In this document: one piece after another, positions 24,736 through 33,222 of the stretch | Layout: every line of letters starts with the position of its first letter | Position numbering within the stretch: position 1 is the first letter of the stretch | DNA from: Kribbella aluminosa | GTDB lineage: Bacteria > Actinomycetota > Actinomycetes > Propionibacteriales > Kribbellaceae | Direction of reading: 5' to 3' | NCBI RefSeq assembly: GCF_017876295.1 | Contig: NZ_JAGINT010000001.1 | Location: forward strand, 2,976,001 to 3,040,000 | DNA: 64,000 nt | Made by a program: the position numbers and the translations under genes | The notes under the pieces: generated by a model | The model's input: the letters and a program-made list of their open reading frames with translations, nothing else | Databases searched by the model: none | What the model was told of the DNA's origin: nothing

Positions 24736-25284
24736 ATGATGACCGACTCATTGACCTCGATCGAGCAGGCGGGTGGGCCGCGGCGTAGGTGGCCGTGGGC
24801 GGCTGGAGGCGTTGCCGTAGTGCTGATCGCCGTCCTCGGGGTGGTGTGGGCGGCGGGATCCGGACGAGGTGATGCGGCCGCCGCGCAGGGCGACGGGAAA
24901 CCAGCCGCGGGTGGCACGCTGGAGTTCGCGTTGCTCGACTATCAGCGCAGTCCGGATCCGCAGTGGGGTACGAACTACGCCGAGTCGATCATCGGCAACA
25001 ACCTCACCGACAAGCTCACCTGGCAGGACCCGAAACAGGCGCAGATCCTGCAGTTGCTGGTCGACCTGCAGGCTCGGCTCGGTCTCAGCTACGTGTTCGT
25101 CACTCACGACCTCGGAGTCGTCCAGCAGATCGCGGACGACGTGACCGTGATGAAGGACGGTGTGGTCGTCGAGTCCGGCCCGGCCGACCAGGTCCTCCGA
25201 TCGCCGGCGCACCCGTACACCCGCGACCTCCTCGCCGCGATCCCCGGAGAACGCCGTCCCGAAGTCGCGGCAGAGTCGGCCTAG
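24736..25284 (+). pseudogene. Deletion fusion: peptide-binding protein start joined to ABC ATPase end
   Basis: A 182-codon frame made of two unrelated halves. Residues 1 to about 100 match the start of a family-5 peptide/nickel binding protein: a membrane anchor (about 22-40) and [20 protein letters not shown] ending at [10 protein letters not shown]. From about residue 101 it is the C-terminal end of an OppF/DppF-type ATPase ([27 protein letters not shown], ending [11 protein letters not shown]). It lacks Walker A, signature and Walker B motifs. A large in-frame deletion appears to have removed the rest of the binding gene, both permeases and most of the ATPase, with the junction near 25035. 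A function is unlikely. Confidence 0.87.
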
Positions 25285-25357
25285 GGGGATGCCCCGTGAG
25301 CTGGAGGGTTGCCCATTCAGAATTTCAGGGGGCATCCCTCCAGCTGAGTGGGCAACC
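25284..25357. repeat. Three co-linear inverted block pairs, possible terminator or pseudoknot
   Basis: Blocks A (25284-25295, GGGGGATGCCCC), B (25299-25308, AGCTGGAGGG) and C (25307-25320, GGTTGCCCATTCAG) are each followed by a reverse-complement partner: A' (25329-25338), B' (25336-25345) and C' (25344-25357; 13 of 14). The partners come in the same order, so the stems cross instead of nesting. The RNA could form alternative hairpins or a pseudoknot. It lies between the relic and the convergent flavoprotein gene, where a bidirectional terminator would be expected. Confidence 0.55.
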
Positions 25358-25412
25358 TCAGGCACCGGCATGGATCAGCTCTGCGCGGTGGCTGAGGTGT
25401 CGGCGGAGGAGG

Positions 25413-26558
25413 TCAGTCTGCGAGGGCGTTCAGTTGGGCCTCGCGGACGGCGGCGGTCTGGCCTTGGACGAGGACGAAGAGCGCGGAGCGGGCGTGCAGT
25501 TGAGCGGTGTCGTCGTCTGTCAGGCCGTGTCCGGCGCGGGCCACGAGCAGTGCGCGGGTCAACGTCGCGAGGGCTTCGCCGGCGGCGACCTTCAGGGCCA
25601 GCCGTTCGTCGACTCGTTGCGGCGCGCCAGGTCCTGCGGTCGTGACCTCGTCGGTGATGGCGTAGGCCTGTTCCCGAATGCGCGCTACCCGTGGTGCCCA
25701 GGCGTCGGCCACCCGGCGCGCCGACGGGTGCGAGGACGCGCGGAGCTCGTCGAGAACCGTCGCCGCCAGACCGAAATGGTGTGGGCGAGCATCCGCGGCC
25801 GCCGCGACGTCCGCGGCACGCCAGCTGTCGAGATCCTGGACGGCGATGACGTGGCGCTCCGGTACGACGATCCCGCGCAGCGTCACGCGTTCCGTACGGC
25901 TCCCAGTCGCCGCGCTCAGCCGCAGCGGCTCCGCGTCGACGCCCGCACCGACTACGCCACCCACCCCGGCCAAGGTGCCAGCGCCGACCGGGATCAGTCC
26001 GTAGACCACGCGAGGTCCGGCGGCGTCGCTGTCATCGACGCCGGCCACGCCGAGCCACTCGTTGAGACCCCACCCGCTGACCCAGGAGATCGTCCCGTCG
26101 AAGATCCAGCCGTCCGAGGTTCGGCGCGCGGCGACGTACCGGTCGGGATAACGCCGTACGTCGCTCAACGCTGCGCCGAGGAACACCCGGCCGCGCAGAA
26201 TCCGATCGACCAGGTCGGACTCGAGAGGATCGAGTGTGCGCTCGGCGTCCTCGACTGCCTGCCGGATACGGCCGACCTGCGGACCGTGCTGTGCCCACAC
26301 GAGCCAGGTGTTGAAGCACGCGCCCGCGATGATCTCGTGCAGCCGGCGATCGTCCGCCCGGTCGAGGTCGGCTCCGCCGTACGCCGTGGGCGCGAGATGG
26401 TTCAACGCACCCAGTGCGCCCAGGTCACGGACCGTCCGGTCGGCGACGCCCAGCCGATCCGTCTCCAGCGCGCGTGGCCGCAGATCCGTTGCGGCGTAGG
26501 CCCCGACCTCCTCGAGTAGCGACTTCGCCGGCCGCGGTGCATCGTCCACCGTCGTCAT
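25413..26558 (-). CDS. Acyl-CoA dehydrogenase-like flavoprotein (DszC/SfnB type)
   Basis: A 381-residue member of the acyl-CoA dehydrogenase fold: helical N-domain, beta-domain around ISWVSGWGLNEW, and C-terminal helices. Members in organosulfur loci act as FMNH2-dependent monooxygenases (DszC, SfnB) rather than dehydrogenases. GGGAG precedes ATG 26558; the frame extends upstream across the operator but without similarity. It diverges from the 12-gene transporter/monooxygenase operon, with the shared operator between. The C-terminus is shorter and less conserved than in the two paralogues downstream. Confidence 0.75.
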   Translation of the reverse strand: MTTVDDAPRPAKSLLEEVGAYAATDLRPRALETDRLGVADRTVRDLGALGALNHLAPTAYGGADLDRADDRRLHEIIAGACFNTWLVWAQHGPQVGRIRQAVEDAERTLDPLESDLVDRILRGRVFLGAALSDVRRYPDRYVAARRTSDGWIFDGTISWVSGWGLNEWLGVAGVDDSDAAGPRVVYGLIPVGAGTLAGVGGVVGAGVDAEPLRLSAATGSRTERVTLRGIVVPERHVIAVQDLDSWRAADVAAAADARPHHFGLAATVLDELRASSHPSARRVADAWAPRVARIREQAYAITDEVTTAGPGAPQRVDERLALKVAAGEALATLTRALLVARAGHGLTDDDTAQLHARSALFVLVQGQTAAVREAQLNALAD

Positions 26559-26608
26559 CTCGTCTCCCGCCCTTGATCGCCTGATGAGACACGACTCTAC
26601 TAAGCAAC

Positions 26609-26635
26609 TTATGTCTATAGATTTACTAGACATAA
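26609..26635. promoter_or_regulatory. Operator TGTCTA-N9-TAGACA, intact operon copy
   Basis: TTATGTCTA (26609-26617) and TAGACATAA (26627-26635) are exact inverted arms with a nine-base spacer. The core, 26612-26632, has the same half-sites and length as the copy at 24706-24726. It sits between divergent genes and could control both. Confidence 0.8.
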
Positions 26636-26671
26636 CGTGAGACTCGGGGCGAATCCGAAGGAAGTTCCACC

Positions 26672-28303
26672 ATGCGCACATCCAGTAGATCCGTGGCCGC
26701 AACGGCCGCACTTGTGGCGGCGGCGTACCTGCTGTCGGCCTGTGGTGGATCGTCCGCGGGCAGCGAGATCGCAGCCGGCAGCCCCGTCTCGGGCGGCACG
26801 CTGACGTTCTACGACCCGATCCAGTACGTCGCCTGGAACGCGACCAACTCGACCTGGTCGAACAGCAACGTCACGGACAACCTTGCGGAGCGGCTGATCT
26901 GGCAGGACCCGGCCACCGGCGACTTCAAGCCGTGGCTGGCGGCGAGCTGGGAGATCAGCCCCGACCATCTGGTCTACACGTTCCACCTGCGCAAGGGTGT
27001 GACGTTCAGCAACGGTGATCCGCTCGACGCGGAGACCGTCAAGCTGAACTTCGACCAGCACGGTCTGGGCGACACGAAGCTGGCGATCCCGCCGGACTCG
27101 TTCTGGGCCAACTACAAAGGCACCAAGGCGATCGATCCGCAGACGGTGCAGGTGACGCTCACCAAGCCGAACGCGGGCTTCCTCCAGGTCCTCTCGAACT
27201 ACCGCGCGAGCTCGATCCTCGGCAAGCCGTACCTGAAGCAGGACCTGAACGGCCAGAGCAAGTTGGAGAACTGGGTCGGCACCGGCCCGTTCGTGGTCGA
27301 GAAGGTCGACGGCACCACTGGTGTCACGCTGAAGCGGCGCGACGACTACAACTGGGCGCCCGAGGGCTCGGGCCACCAGGGCAAGGCGTACCTGGAGAGC
27401 ATCGTCTTCAAGACGGTTCCCGAAGCCGGCACGAGGGTCGGTGCGCTGCAGTCCGGCGAGGCGCAGATCGCCCGCAACATCGCGCCGTACGACGAGCAAA
27501 CCGTGGCAGCCGGTGGTGGCAAGGTCGACGCGATCCCGGTGCAGGGCGAGACCAACAAGCTCGCGTTCGAGCTCGACGCGAACCCGCTGACGCAGGACAA
27601 GAACATCCGGTTGGCGTTGCAGGCGGCAACCGATCGCGAGGAGATCAACAAGACCGTCCTTTCGCCGAGCTACCCGGTCCCGACGAGCCTGCTGGTGAAG
27701 GGTACGCCGCTGCGCGGTGACTCCAGCAAGTACCTGACCTACGACCTGGGCAAGGCCAACTCGCTCCTCGACGCCGACGGCTGGACGGTCGGCCCGGACG
27801 GCATCCGGAACAAGTTCGGCAAGCGTCTGCACTTCGACATCTGGGTCTCGCCGTACTACCAGGTCTCGCAGCCGGTGCTCGAGCTGCTGCAGTCGCAGTG
27901 GAAGAAGGCCGGCGTGGAGCTCAAGATCAACAGCGCGTCGCTGACGGAGTACCAGGCCCTCGAGGCGGCCCGTGGCGACAAGTGGTCTTTCGTCCAAGGA
28001 CAGACCTCGACCGGTGAGCCCAGCGTCCTGCGGGCCTCGTACGGCAGCGACCGCTACAACGTGCTGCACAGCCCGAAACCGGACGCGAAACTCGACACAC
28101 TGCTCACTGCGCAGGCGCTCCAGTTCGCGCCGGCGAAGCGCAAGGCTGCGATCCAGGCGATCGAGGACTACATCCTCGGGCAGGGATACGTGATCCCGCT
28201 GTACGACGAGACGCAGGTGTTCGGCCTCGGCCCGAAGGTGCAGGGCTTCGGTACGGAGTCGACCGGCCGGTCCTGGTTCTACAACACCTGGCTGTCCAAA
28301 TGA
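26672..28303 (+). CDS. Family-5 substrate-binding lipoprotein (DppA-like)
   Basis: A 543-residue extracellular binding protein of the peptide/opine/nickel family. Signal peptide with lipobox LSAC (Cys24), then the SBP_bac_5 signature HLVYTFHLRKGVTFSNGDPL at about 105-125. GAAGGAAG precedes the ATG. It overlaps the first permease by ATGA. The first 60 mature residues resemble the N-half of the relic at 24736 (both contain a GGTL start and a WQDP motif), suggesting the two operons are duplicates. The cargo is inferred to be an organosulfur or amide compound from the downstream oxygenases. Confidence 0.9.
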   Translation: MRTSSRSVAATAALVAAAYLLSACGGSSAGSEIAAGSPVSGGTLTFYDPIQYVAWNATNSTWSNSNVTDNLAERLIWQDPATGDFKPWLAASWEISPDHLVYTFHLRKGVTFSNGDPLDAETVKLNFDQHGLGDTKLAIPPDSFWANYKGTKAIDPQTVQVTLTKPNAGFLQVLSNYRASSILGKPYLKQDLNGQSKLENWVGTGPFVVEKVDGTTGVTLKRRDDYNWAPEGSGHQGKAYLESIVFKTVPEAGTRVGALQSGEAQIARNIAPYDEQTVAAGGGKVDAIPVQGETNKLAFELDANPLTQDKNIRLALQAATDREEINKTVLSPSYPVPTSLLVKGTPLRGDSSKYLTYDLGKANSLLDADGWTVGPDGIRNKFGKRLHFDIWVSPYYQVSQPVLELLQSQWKKAGVELKINSASLTEYQALEAARGDKWSFVQGQTSTGEPSVLRASYGSDRYNVLHSPKPDAKLDTLLTAQALQFAPAKRKAAIQAIEDYILGQGYVIPLYDETQVFGLGPKVQGFGTESTGRSWFYNTWLSK

Positions 28304-29328
28304 CGGCGTACGTCGGGAAGCGGCTGGGGCAGGCCGTGCTGGTGCTGTGGGCGGCGTACACGTTGTCGTTCGTCCTGCTGAGCGCACTGCCCGGCGACTC
28401 GGTGCACAACAGGATCCAGAACCCCGAGGCGCAGATCTCGCCGGAAGCGGCCAAGGTCATGCTGCAGTACTACGGTCTCGACCGCCCGCTTGCCGAGCAG
28501 TACCTGCATGCGCTCGCGGGTGTCTTCCGGGGTGAGTTCGGCTACTCGTTGAGCAGCGGGAAGTCCGTTGGTGAGCTGATCGGTGACGCATTGCCCAGCA
28601 CGCTCCAGCTGACCGGGTTCGGTCTGGTGTTCGGCGTGCTGTTCGCAGGCGCTGTGGCGGTGCTGATCAACTACGGCCGATGGCAGTGGTTGCGTTCGCT
28701 GGTCACGTTGGTGCCGTCGCTGTTCGCGTCCGTGCCTACATTCGTGGTGGGCATCGTGGCCCTGCAGTACCTGTCGTTCCGGCTGCAGCTGATCCCGTCG
28801 GTCGACGACGGCACGTTCCGCGCGTTGGTCGCGCCGGCGGCAACTCTCGGCCTGGTGGTCGCCGCGCCGCTGGCGCAGGTGCTGGCGACCTCGATGCGGG
28901 CTACCCGCCGGCAACCCTTCGTCCATGTGGTGCAGGCGAAGGGGGCGGGGGAGGGGTACATCTTCCGCAAGGACGTACTGCGCAACTCGTCGCTGCCCGT
29001 GCTGACGCTGCTCGGCTTGGCGGTCGGTGAGCTGATCGCGGGTTCGGTGGTGACCGAATCCGTCTACGCCCGGGCTGGGATCGGCCAGCTGACGGTCAGC
29101 GCGGTGAACACGCAAGACCTGCCGGTGGTGCAGGGCGTGGTGTTGCTGAGTACGGCGGCGTACGTGGTCGTCAATCTGGTCGTCGACCTGGCGTACCCGT
29201 TGGTCGATCCGCGGATCCTTGTGGACGGCGGATCGCGGCGAGGCACCTCGCGGCGGGTAGCAGCTCAGTCAACCGAAGCAGTCGATCCGGCTCGGCGGCG
29301 GCTCCCGGCCGAGGTGGCGATGCCGTGA
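28300..29328 (+). CDS. DppB-type ABC transporter permease
   Basis: A 342-residue permease with the family N-terminus (YVGKRLGQAVLVLWAAYTLSF), six predicted membrane segments and the EAA-like loop (FVHVVQAKGAGEGYIFRKD). It is coupled at both ends by 4-base overlaps. About 30 extra polar residues follow the last helix (from GGSRRGTSRR). Confidence 0.9.
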   Translation: MTAYVGKRLGQAVLVLWAAYTLSFVLLSALPGDSVHNRIQNPEAQISPEAAKVMLQYYGLDRPLAEQYLHALAGVFRGEFGYSLSSGKSVGELIGDALPSTLQLTGFGLVFGVLFAGAVAVLINYGRWQWLRSLVTLVPSLFASVPTFVVGIVALQYLSFRLQLIPSVDDGTFRALVAPAATLGLVVAAPLAQVLATSMRATRRQPFVHVVQAKGAGEGYIFRKDVLRNSSLPVLTLLGLAVGELIAGSVVTESVYARAGIGQLTVSAVNTQDLPVVQGVVLLSTAAYVVVNLVVDLAYPLVDPRILVDGGSRRGTSRRVAAQSTEAVDPARRRLPAEVAMP

Positions 29329-30236
29329 GCGAGGTCGTTGCTGAGAGCACCGAGTCAGGCGATGCGCGGGTGAGCGCACAACCTCGCGTGCCGAGTGCTG
29401 GGCGCGGCGCCGGTTGGAGTGCACGGGTGCTTCGCTGGGCCGGCGGACATTGGAGCCTGCTCCTTGCGGCCGCGGTCGTGGGGCTGGTACTGCTGTGGGC
29501 GATCGTGCCGGGGCTGTTCACGTCGTACGGGCCGACGCAGGTCGATCCGGCCGGCAAGCTGCAACCTCCGTCGGGAGCGCACTGGCTCGGGACGGACCAA
29601 CTGGGGCGGGACCAGTTCGCCCGGCTCGTCTACGGTGCGCGGGCCTCGCTGAGTGGATCGGCGATCGCGGTGCTTGTCGGGGTCGTGGTGGGATCGCTGG
29701 TCGGCGCGGGGGCGGGGTGGTTCGGCGGCGTCGTCGACAGCGTGGTGATGCGGCTGATCGACGTACTGCTGTCGATTCCGGGCTTCCTGTTCGCGATCAC
29801 GATCGTCGTACTGCTCGGGTTCGGGATCGTGCAGGCGGCGATCGCGGTCGGGCTGACGTCGGCCGCGACCTTCGCCCGATTGATCCGGGCGGAGGTACTG
29901 CGGGCCCGCGCGAGCACGTACGTCGAGGCCGCGGTCACGAGCGGCGCGTCGACGTACTCGATCCTGCTGCGGCATGTGCTGCCGAACTCGATCGCGCCGA
30001 CGGTCGCGCTGATCACCGTGCAGTTCGGGATCGCGATCATCTGGATCGCGTCGCTCAGCTTCCTCGGGCTCGGTGCACAGCCGCCGGATCCGGAGTGGGG
30101 CCGGCTGGTCGCGGACGGCCGCAACTACATCGCGACCCGCGGCTATCTGACGCTGTGGCCCGGGCTGACCGTTGTCGCCGTCGTTCTGGCCACCAACCAC
30201 ATCTCTCACCACCTCTCGAGGAGGCGGGACGCATGA
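29325..30236 (+). CDS. DppC-type ABC transporter permease
   Basis: A 303-residue permease starting with GTG in a GTGA overlap. It has the DppC-specific motif HWLGTDQLGRDQFARLVYGAR after the first helix and the loop YVEAAVTSGASTYSILLRH. It pairs with the DppB subunit. Confidence 0.9.
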   Translation: MSEVVAESTESGDARVSAQPRVPSAGRGAGWSARVLRWAGGHWSLLLAAAVVGLVLLWAIVPGLFTSYGPTQVDPAGKLQPPSGAHWLGTDQLGRDQFARLVYGARASLSGSAIAVLVGVVVGSLVGAGAGWFGGVVDSVVMRLIDVLLSIPGFLFAITIVVLLGFGIVQAAIAVGLTSAATFARLIRAEVLRARASTYVEAAVTSGASTYSILLRHVLPNSIAPTVALITVQFGIAIIWIASLSFLGLGAQPPDPEWGRLVADGRNYIATRGYLTLWPGLTVVAVVLATNHISHHLSRRRDA

Positions 30237-31864
30237 GTGCATTGTTGACTGTCGACAATCTGACTGTCGGCTATCGAGTGAAGGAAGGGCTCCGGCCGGC
30301 TGTCGCCGACGTGTCGTTCGAGGTCGGTCCCGGTCAGGTCCTCGCGCTGGTCGGTGAGTCGGGTTCGGGCAAGACCACGACCGGGCACGCGATCCTCGGG
30401 CTGCTCGCGGGCAACGGGGTCGTCACCGGCGGTTCGATCCGGTACCGGGGTGAGCCGATCCACGACCTGCCTGCTCGCAAGCTGCGCGAACTGTTGGGTA
30501 CGTCGATCAGCCTGATCCCGCAGGACCCGACGGTGTCGCTCGACCCGGTCCGGCGCATCGGTCGGCAGATCGAGGACGTACTGCGGCTGCACACCGAGCT
30601 GGACGTACAGCAGCGGCGTACGAGAGTCCTGGAGCTGCTCGAACTGGTGGGCTTCGCCGATGTCGAGCGACGGTTCCGGCAGTACCCGCACGAGCTGTCC
30701 GGCGGCATGCGGCAGCGCGTACTTGTCGCCGCGGCGGTCGCGGCGGAGCCGGACCTGATCATCGCCGACGAACCGACCTCCGGTCTCGACGTGACGGTGC
30801 AGGCGCAGGTACTCGACCTGATCGACGAGTTGCGTGCCCGCTCCGGCACCGCCGTCGTACTGATCACCCACGACCTCGGCGTCGCCTCGGATCGTGCGGA
30901 CCTGATCGGGGTGATGCAGCAGGGTGAGCTGGTCGAGCTCGGGCCTGCCCGGGAAGTGCTGGACGATCCGCAACACCCGTACACGCAGCAGTTGCTGGCC
31001 AGTGTCCCGTCGCGGCTGGAGTTCGCCCGGACGCCTCGCAGTACAGACAGCGACCCGGTGATCGAGGTGCGGAACCTGCGGAAGGAGTACGGCGGGTTCG
31101 TCGCGGTCGACGATGTGTCGTTCACCGTCGAGGCGGGGCGGACGTTGTCGATCGTGGGGGAGTCCGGCAGCGGCAAGACGACCACCGCACGCGTCCTCAC
31201 CGGGCTGACCGAGGCGACCTCGGGCAGTGTGTCGCTGCTGGGGAAGGAGCTGACCGGGCTGTCCCGCAGGGACTTCCGCCCGCTGCGTCGCGACGTGCAG
31301 ATCGTCTTTCAGAACCCCTATGCGTCGTTCGATCCCCGGTTCGGCGTGTACGACGTGGTGGCCGAGCCGTTGCAGTCGTTCACGCCTGGTCGGACATGGC
31401 CGCCGCGACGTAGCCGGCGTACCCACGAGGCACGGGTGGTGCAGGCGCTGGAAGCAGCGGCCTTGCCTGCGGACTTCGTCGATCGGCATCCGCGGGAGCT
31501 GTCCGGCGGGCAGCGGCAGCGGGTCGCGATCGCGCGAGCGCTGGTGCTCGAGCCGCGGATCGTCGTACTGGATGAACCCATCTCGGCGCTGGACGTCTCG
31601 GTGCAGGCACAGATTCTGGAGTTGCTGCGTGACCTGCAGGAGCGGCTCGGGCTGACCTGCGTGTTCATTTCGCACGACCTGGCCGTCGTCCGGGCGATCT
31701 CGGATCAGGTTGCGGTGATGCATCGCGGCCGGATCGTCGAGTACGGCGACGCGGAGCAGGTCTTCGGCGCACCGACCGCCGACTACACCGTTCAGTTGTT
31801 GAGCGCGATCGCCGGCAAGGAGCTTGCCGGTGTGACCCCGGGCGCCGGGAAGGAAACTAGATGA
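30233..31864 (+). CDS. Double ABC ATPase (DppD-DppF fusion)
   Basis: A 543-residue protein with two complete nucleotide-binding domains. Each has Walker A GESGSGKTT (Lys47 and about Lys314) and a signature (LSGGMRQR, LSGGQRQR), followed by Walker B (LIIADEP, IVVLDEP) and a switch His (ITHDLGV, ISHDLAV). Each half ends in the oligopeptide-transporter tail. It energises the DppBC channel, so unlike the sugar systems in this window this transporter is self-contained. ATGA overlaps join it to both neighbours. The relic ATPase tail at 24736-25284 corresponds to the second half. Confidence 0.92.
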   Translation: MSALLTVDNLTVGYRVKEGLRPAVADVSFEVGPGQVLALVGESGSGKTTTGHAILGLLAGNGVVTGGSIRYRGEPIHDLPARKLRELLGTSISLIPQDPTVSLDPVRRIGRQIEDVLRLHTELDVQQRRTRVLELLELVGFADVERRFRQYPHELSGGMRQRVLVAAAVAAEPDLIIADEPTSGLDVTVQAQVLDLIDELRARSGTAVVLITHDLGVASDRADLIGVMQQGELVELGPAREVLDDPQHPYTQQLLASVPSRLEFARTPRSTDSDPVIEVRNLRKEYGGFVAVDDVSFTVEAGRTLSIVGESGSGKTTTARVLTGLTEATSGSVSLLGKELTGLSRRDFRPLRRDVQIVFQNPYASFDPRFGVYDVVAEPLQSFTPGRTWPPRRSRRTHEARVVQALEAAALPADFVDRHPRELSGGQRQRVAIARALVLEPRIVVLDEPISALDVSVQAQILELLRDLQERLGLTCVFISHDLAVVRAISDQVAVMHRGRIVEYGDAEQVFGAPTADYTVQLLSAIAGKELAGVTPGAGKETR

Positions 31865-33222
31865 CCGACATCACCACATCACCGACCGCAACGAACCCAG
31901 CCCCCGAGCCCGGATCTACGCCCGGAGCTGTGTCCGGAGTCGGGGCGGGATCCGGGGCGGGAGTAGGCGCTGGCGTTGGTGCGGGGGCGCCGACTCTGGA
32001 GGAGGCGCTGTCTGGCTTCCGGGCTGTCTTCGAGCGGTTGGCGGAGGGCGCGGGGGAGCGCGACCTCACCCGGACGCATCCGTTCGAGCTGGTACGTGAG
32101 CTCGCGGACGCGGGGTTCGGGCGGCTGCGGGTGCCGGTCGAGTACGGCGGGTACGGCGTCGATCTGCCCACGCTGTTCGATCTCCTGGCCGAGGCAGGTC
32201 AGGCCGACTCGAACGTGCCGCAGATCCTCCGCGGGCACTTCTCGGCGGTCGAGATCCTGCGAACCAGCGACGACCACGAGGGCGCCGGCTACTGGCTCCG
32301 CCGGATCGCGGAGGGAGCCGTCTTCGGCAACGCCCAGTCGGAACCTCCAGGCCCCGCTCAAGCCGGGGAGTCCGGGGGAGTCGATCCCGTTCGGACGGGT
32401 ACGGGATTCGAGATCTCGACTCGACTGCATCGGGTTGGTGGGCAACTGGTTGTCTCTGGCACCAAGTTCTACTCGACCGGGTCACTGTACGCGGACTACA
32501 TCCGGGTCGCGGTGCTCGACGAGGACGGGCAGCGGGCGTTCGCCGTCGTACCGGCGCGCCACGAAGGTGTCGTGCACGCCGACGACTGGGACGGCATCGG
32601 GCAGCGCCTGACCGGCAGCGGTACGACGTACTTCGAGGCCGTGCCGATCGCCGAGCACGGGCGTCTGGGCCTGGTCCGCGAGGCGCTGCGTTCGTTGCCT
32701 GCGTTCTTCCAGATCGTCCATCTGGCCAACCTGGCGGGAATTGCCCGCAGCCTCCGCGAGGAGACGATCGCGCTGCTGCGCTCCCGGCAACGGACGGGTC
32801 TGCACGCGCTGTCGACCGAGGCGACGTCGGATCCCGAGGTCCTCGGTGTCATCGGCTCCTTGCACGCGCGCTCGCTGACCGCCGATACGCTGCTCCGCCA
32901 CGCCGCGGAGGGGCTGGAGGCGGCCAATGCCGCAGGCACTCGCGAGGCGTACGCCGCCAACTTCGCCGACGTGTCCGCCGCGCAGATCGCGATCATCGAG
33001 GCCGTCCTGGATGCGGCCACCATCGCGTTCAACGCGGGCGGCTCGTCGGCCGTCCGCGAGCGGACCCACCTCGACCGGCACTGGCGCAACGCTCGAACTC
33101 TCGCCTCGCACAACCCGGTCATCTACAAGCCCCGGGTGATCGGGGCGTACCTCGTCAACGGCACGCCGCCGGACAGCTCGTTCGACCGCGTGCTCGTCGA
33201 TCGGAAGGACCTCAACCCATGA
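31861..33222 (+). CDS. Acyl-CoA dehydrogenase-like flavoprotein (DszC/SfnB type)
   Basis: A 453-residue flavoprotein. Residues about 45-440 carry the fold: YGGYGVDLPTLFDLLAEAGQADSNVPQ, the flavin-facing GTKFYSTGSLYADY and the C-terminal HLDRHWRNARTLASHNP, which is characteristic of DszC-like monooxygenases. The N-terminus (about 8-43) is an unusual Pro/Thr then Gly/Ala/Val low-complexity stretch with GVGAG repeats, absent from its paralogue at 35419. ATGA overlaps on both sides. Predicted to hydroxylate a sulfur or nitrogen substrate with reduced flavin. Confidence 0.82.
   Translation: MTDITTSPTATNPAPEPGSTPGAVSGVGAGSGAGVGAGVGAGAPTLEEALSGFRAVFERLAEGAGERDLTRTHPFELVRELADAGFGRLRVPVEYGGYGVDLPTLFDLLAEAGQADSNVPQILRGHFSAVEILRTSDDHEGAGYWLRRIAEGAVFGNAQSEPPGPAQAGESGGVDPVRTGTGFEISTRLHRVGGQLVVSGTKFYSTGSLYADYIRVAVLDEDGQRAFAVVPARHEGVVHADDWDGIGQRLTGSGTTYFEAVPIAEHGRLGLVREALRSLPAFFQIVHLANLAGIARSLREETIALLRSRQRTGLHALSTEATSDPEVLGVIGSLHARSLTADTLLRHAAEGLEAANAAGTREAYAANFADVSAAQIAIIEAVLDAATIAFNAGGSSAVRERTHLDRHWRNARTLASHNPVIYKPRVIGAYLVNGTPPDSSFDRVLVDRKDLNP

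Noticed and set aside
24736..25284. A functional small membrane-anchored ABC regulator
   Set aside because: The two halves match unrelated subunits of one transporter type, and all ATP-binding motifs are missing, so a deletion relic is simpler.
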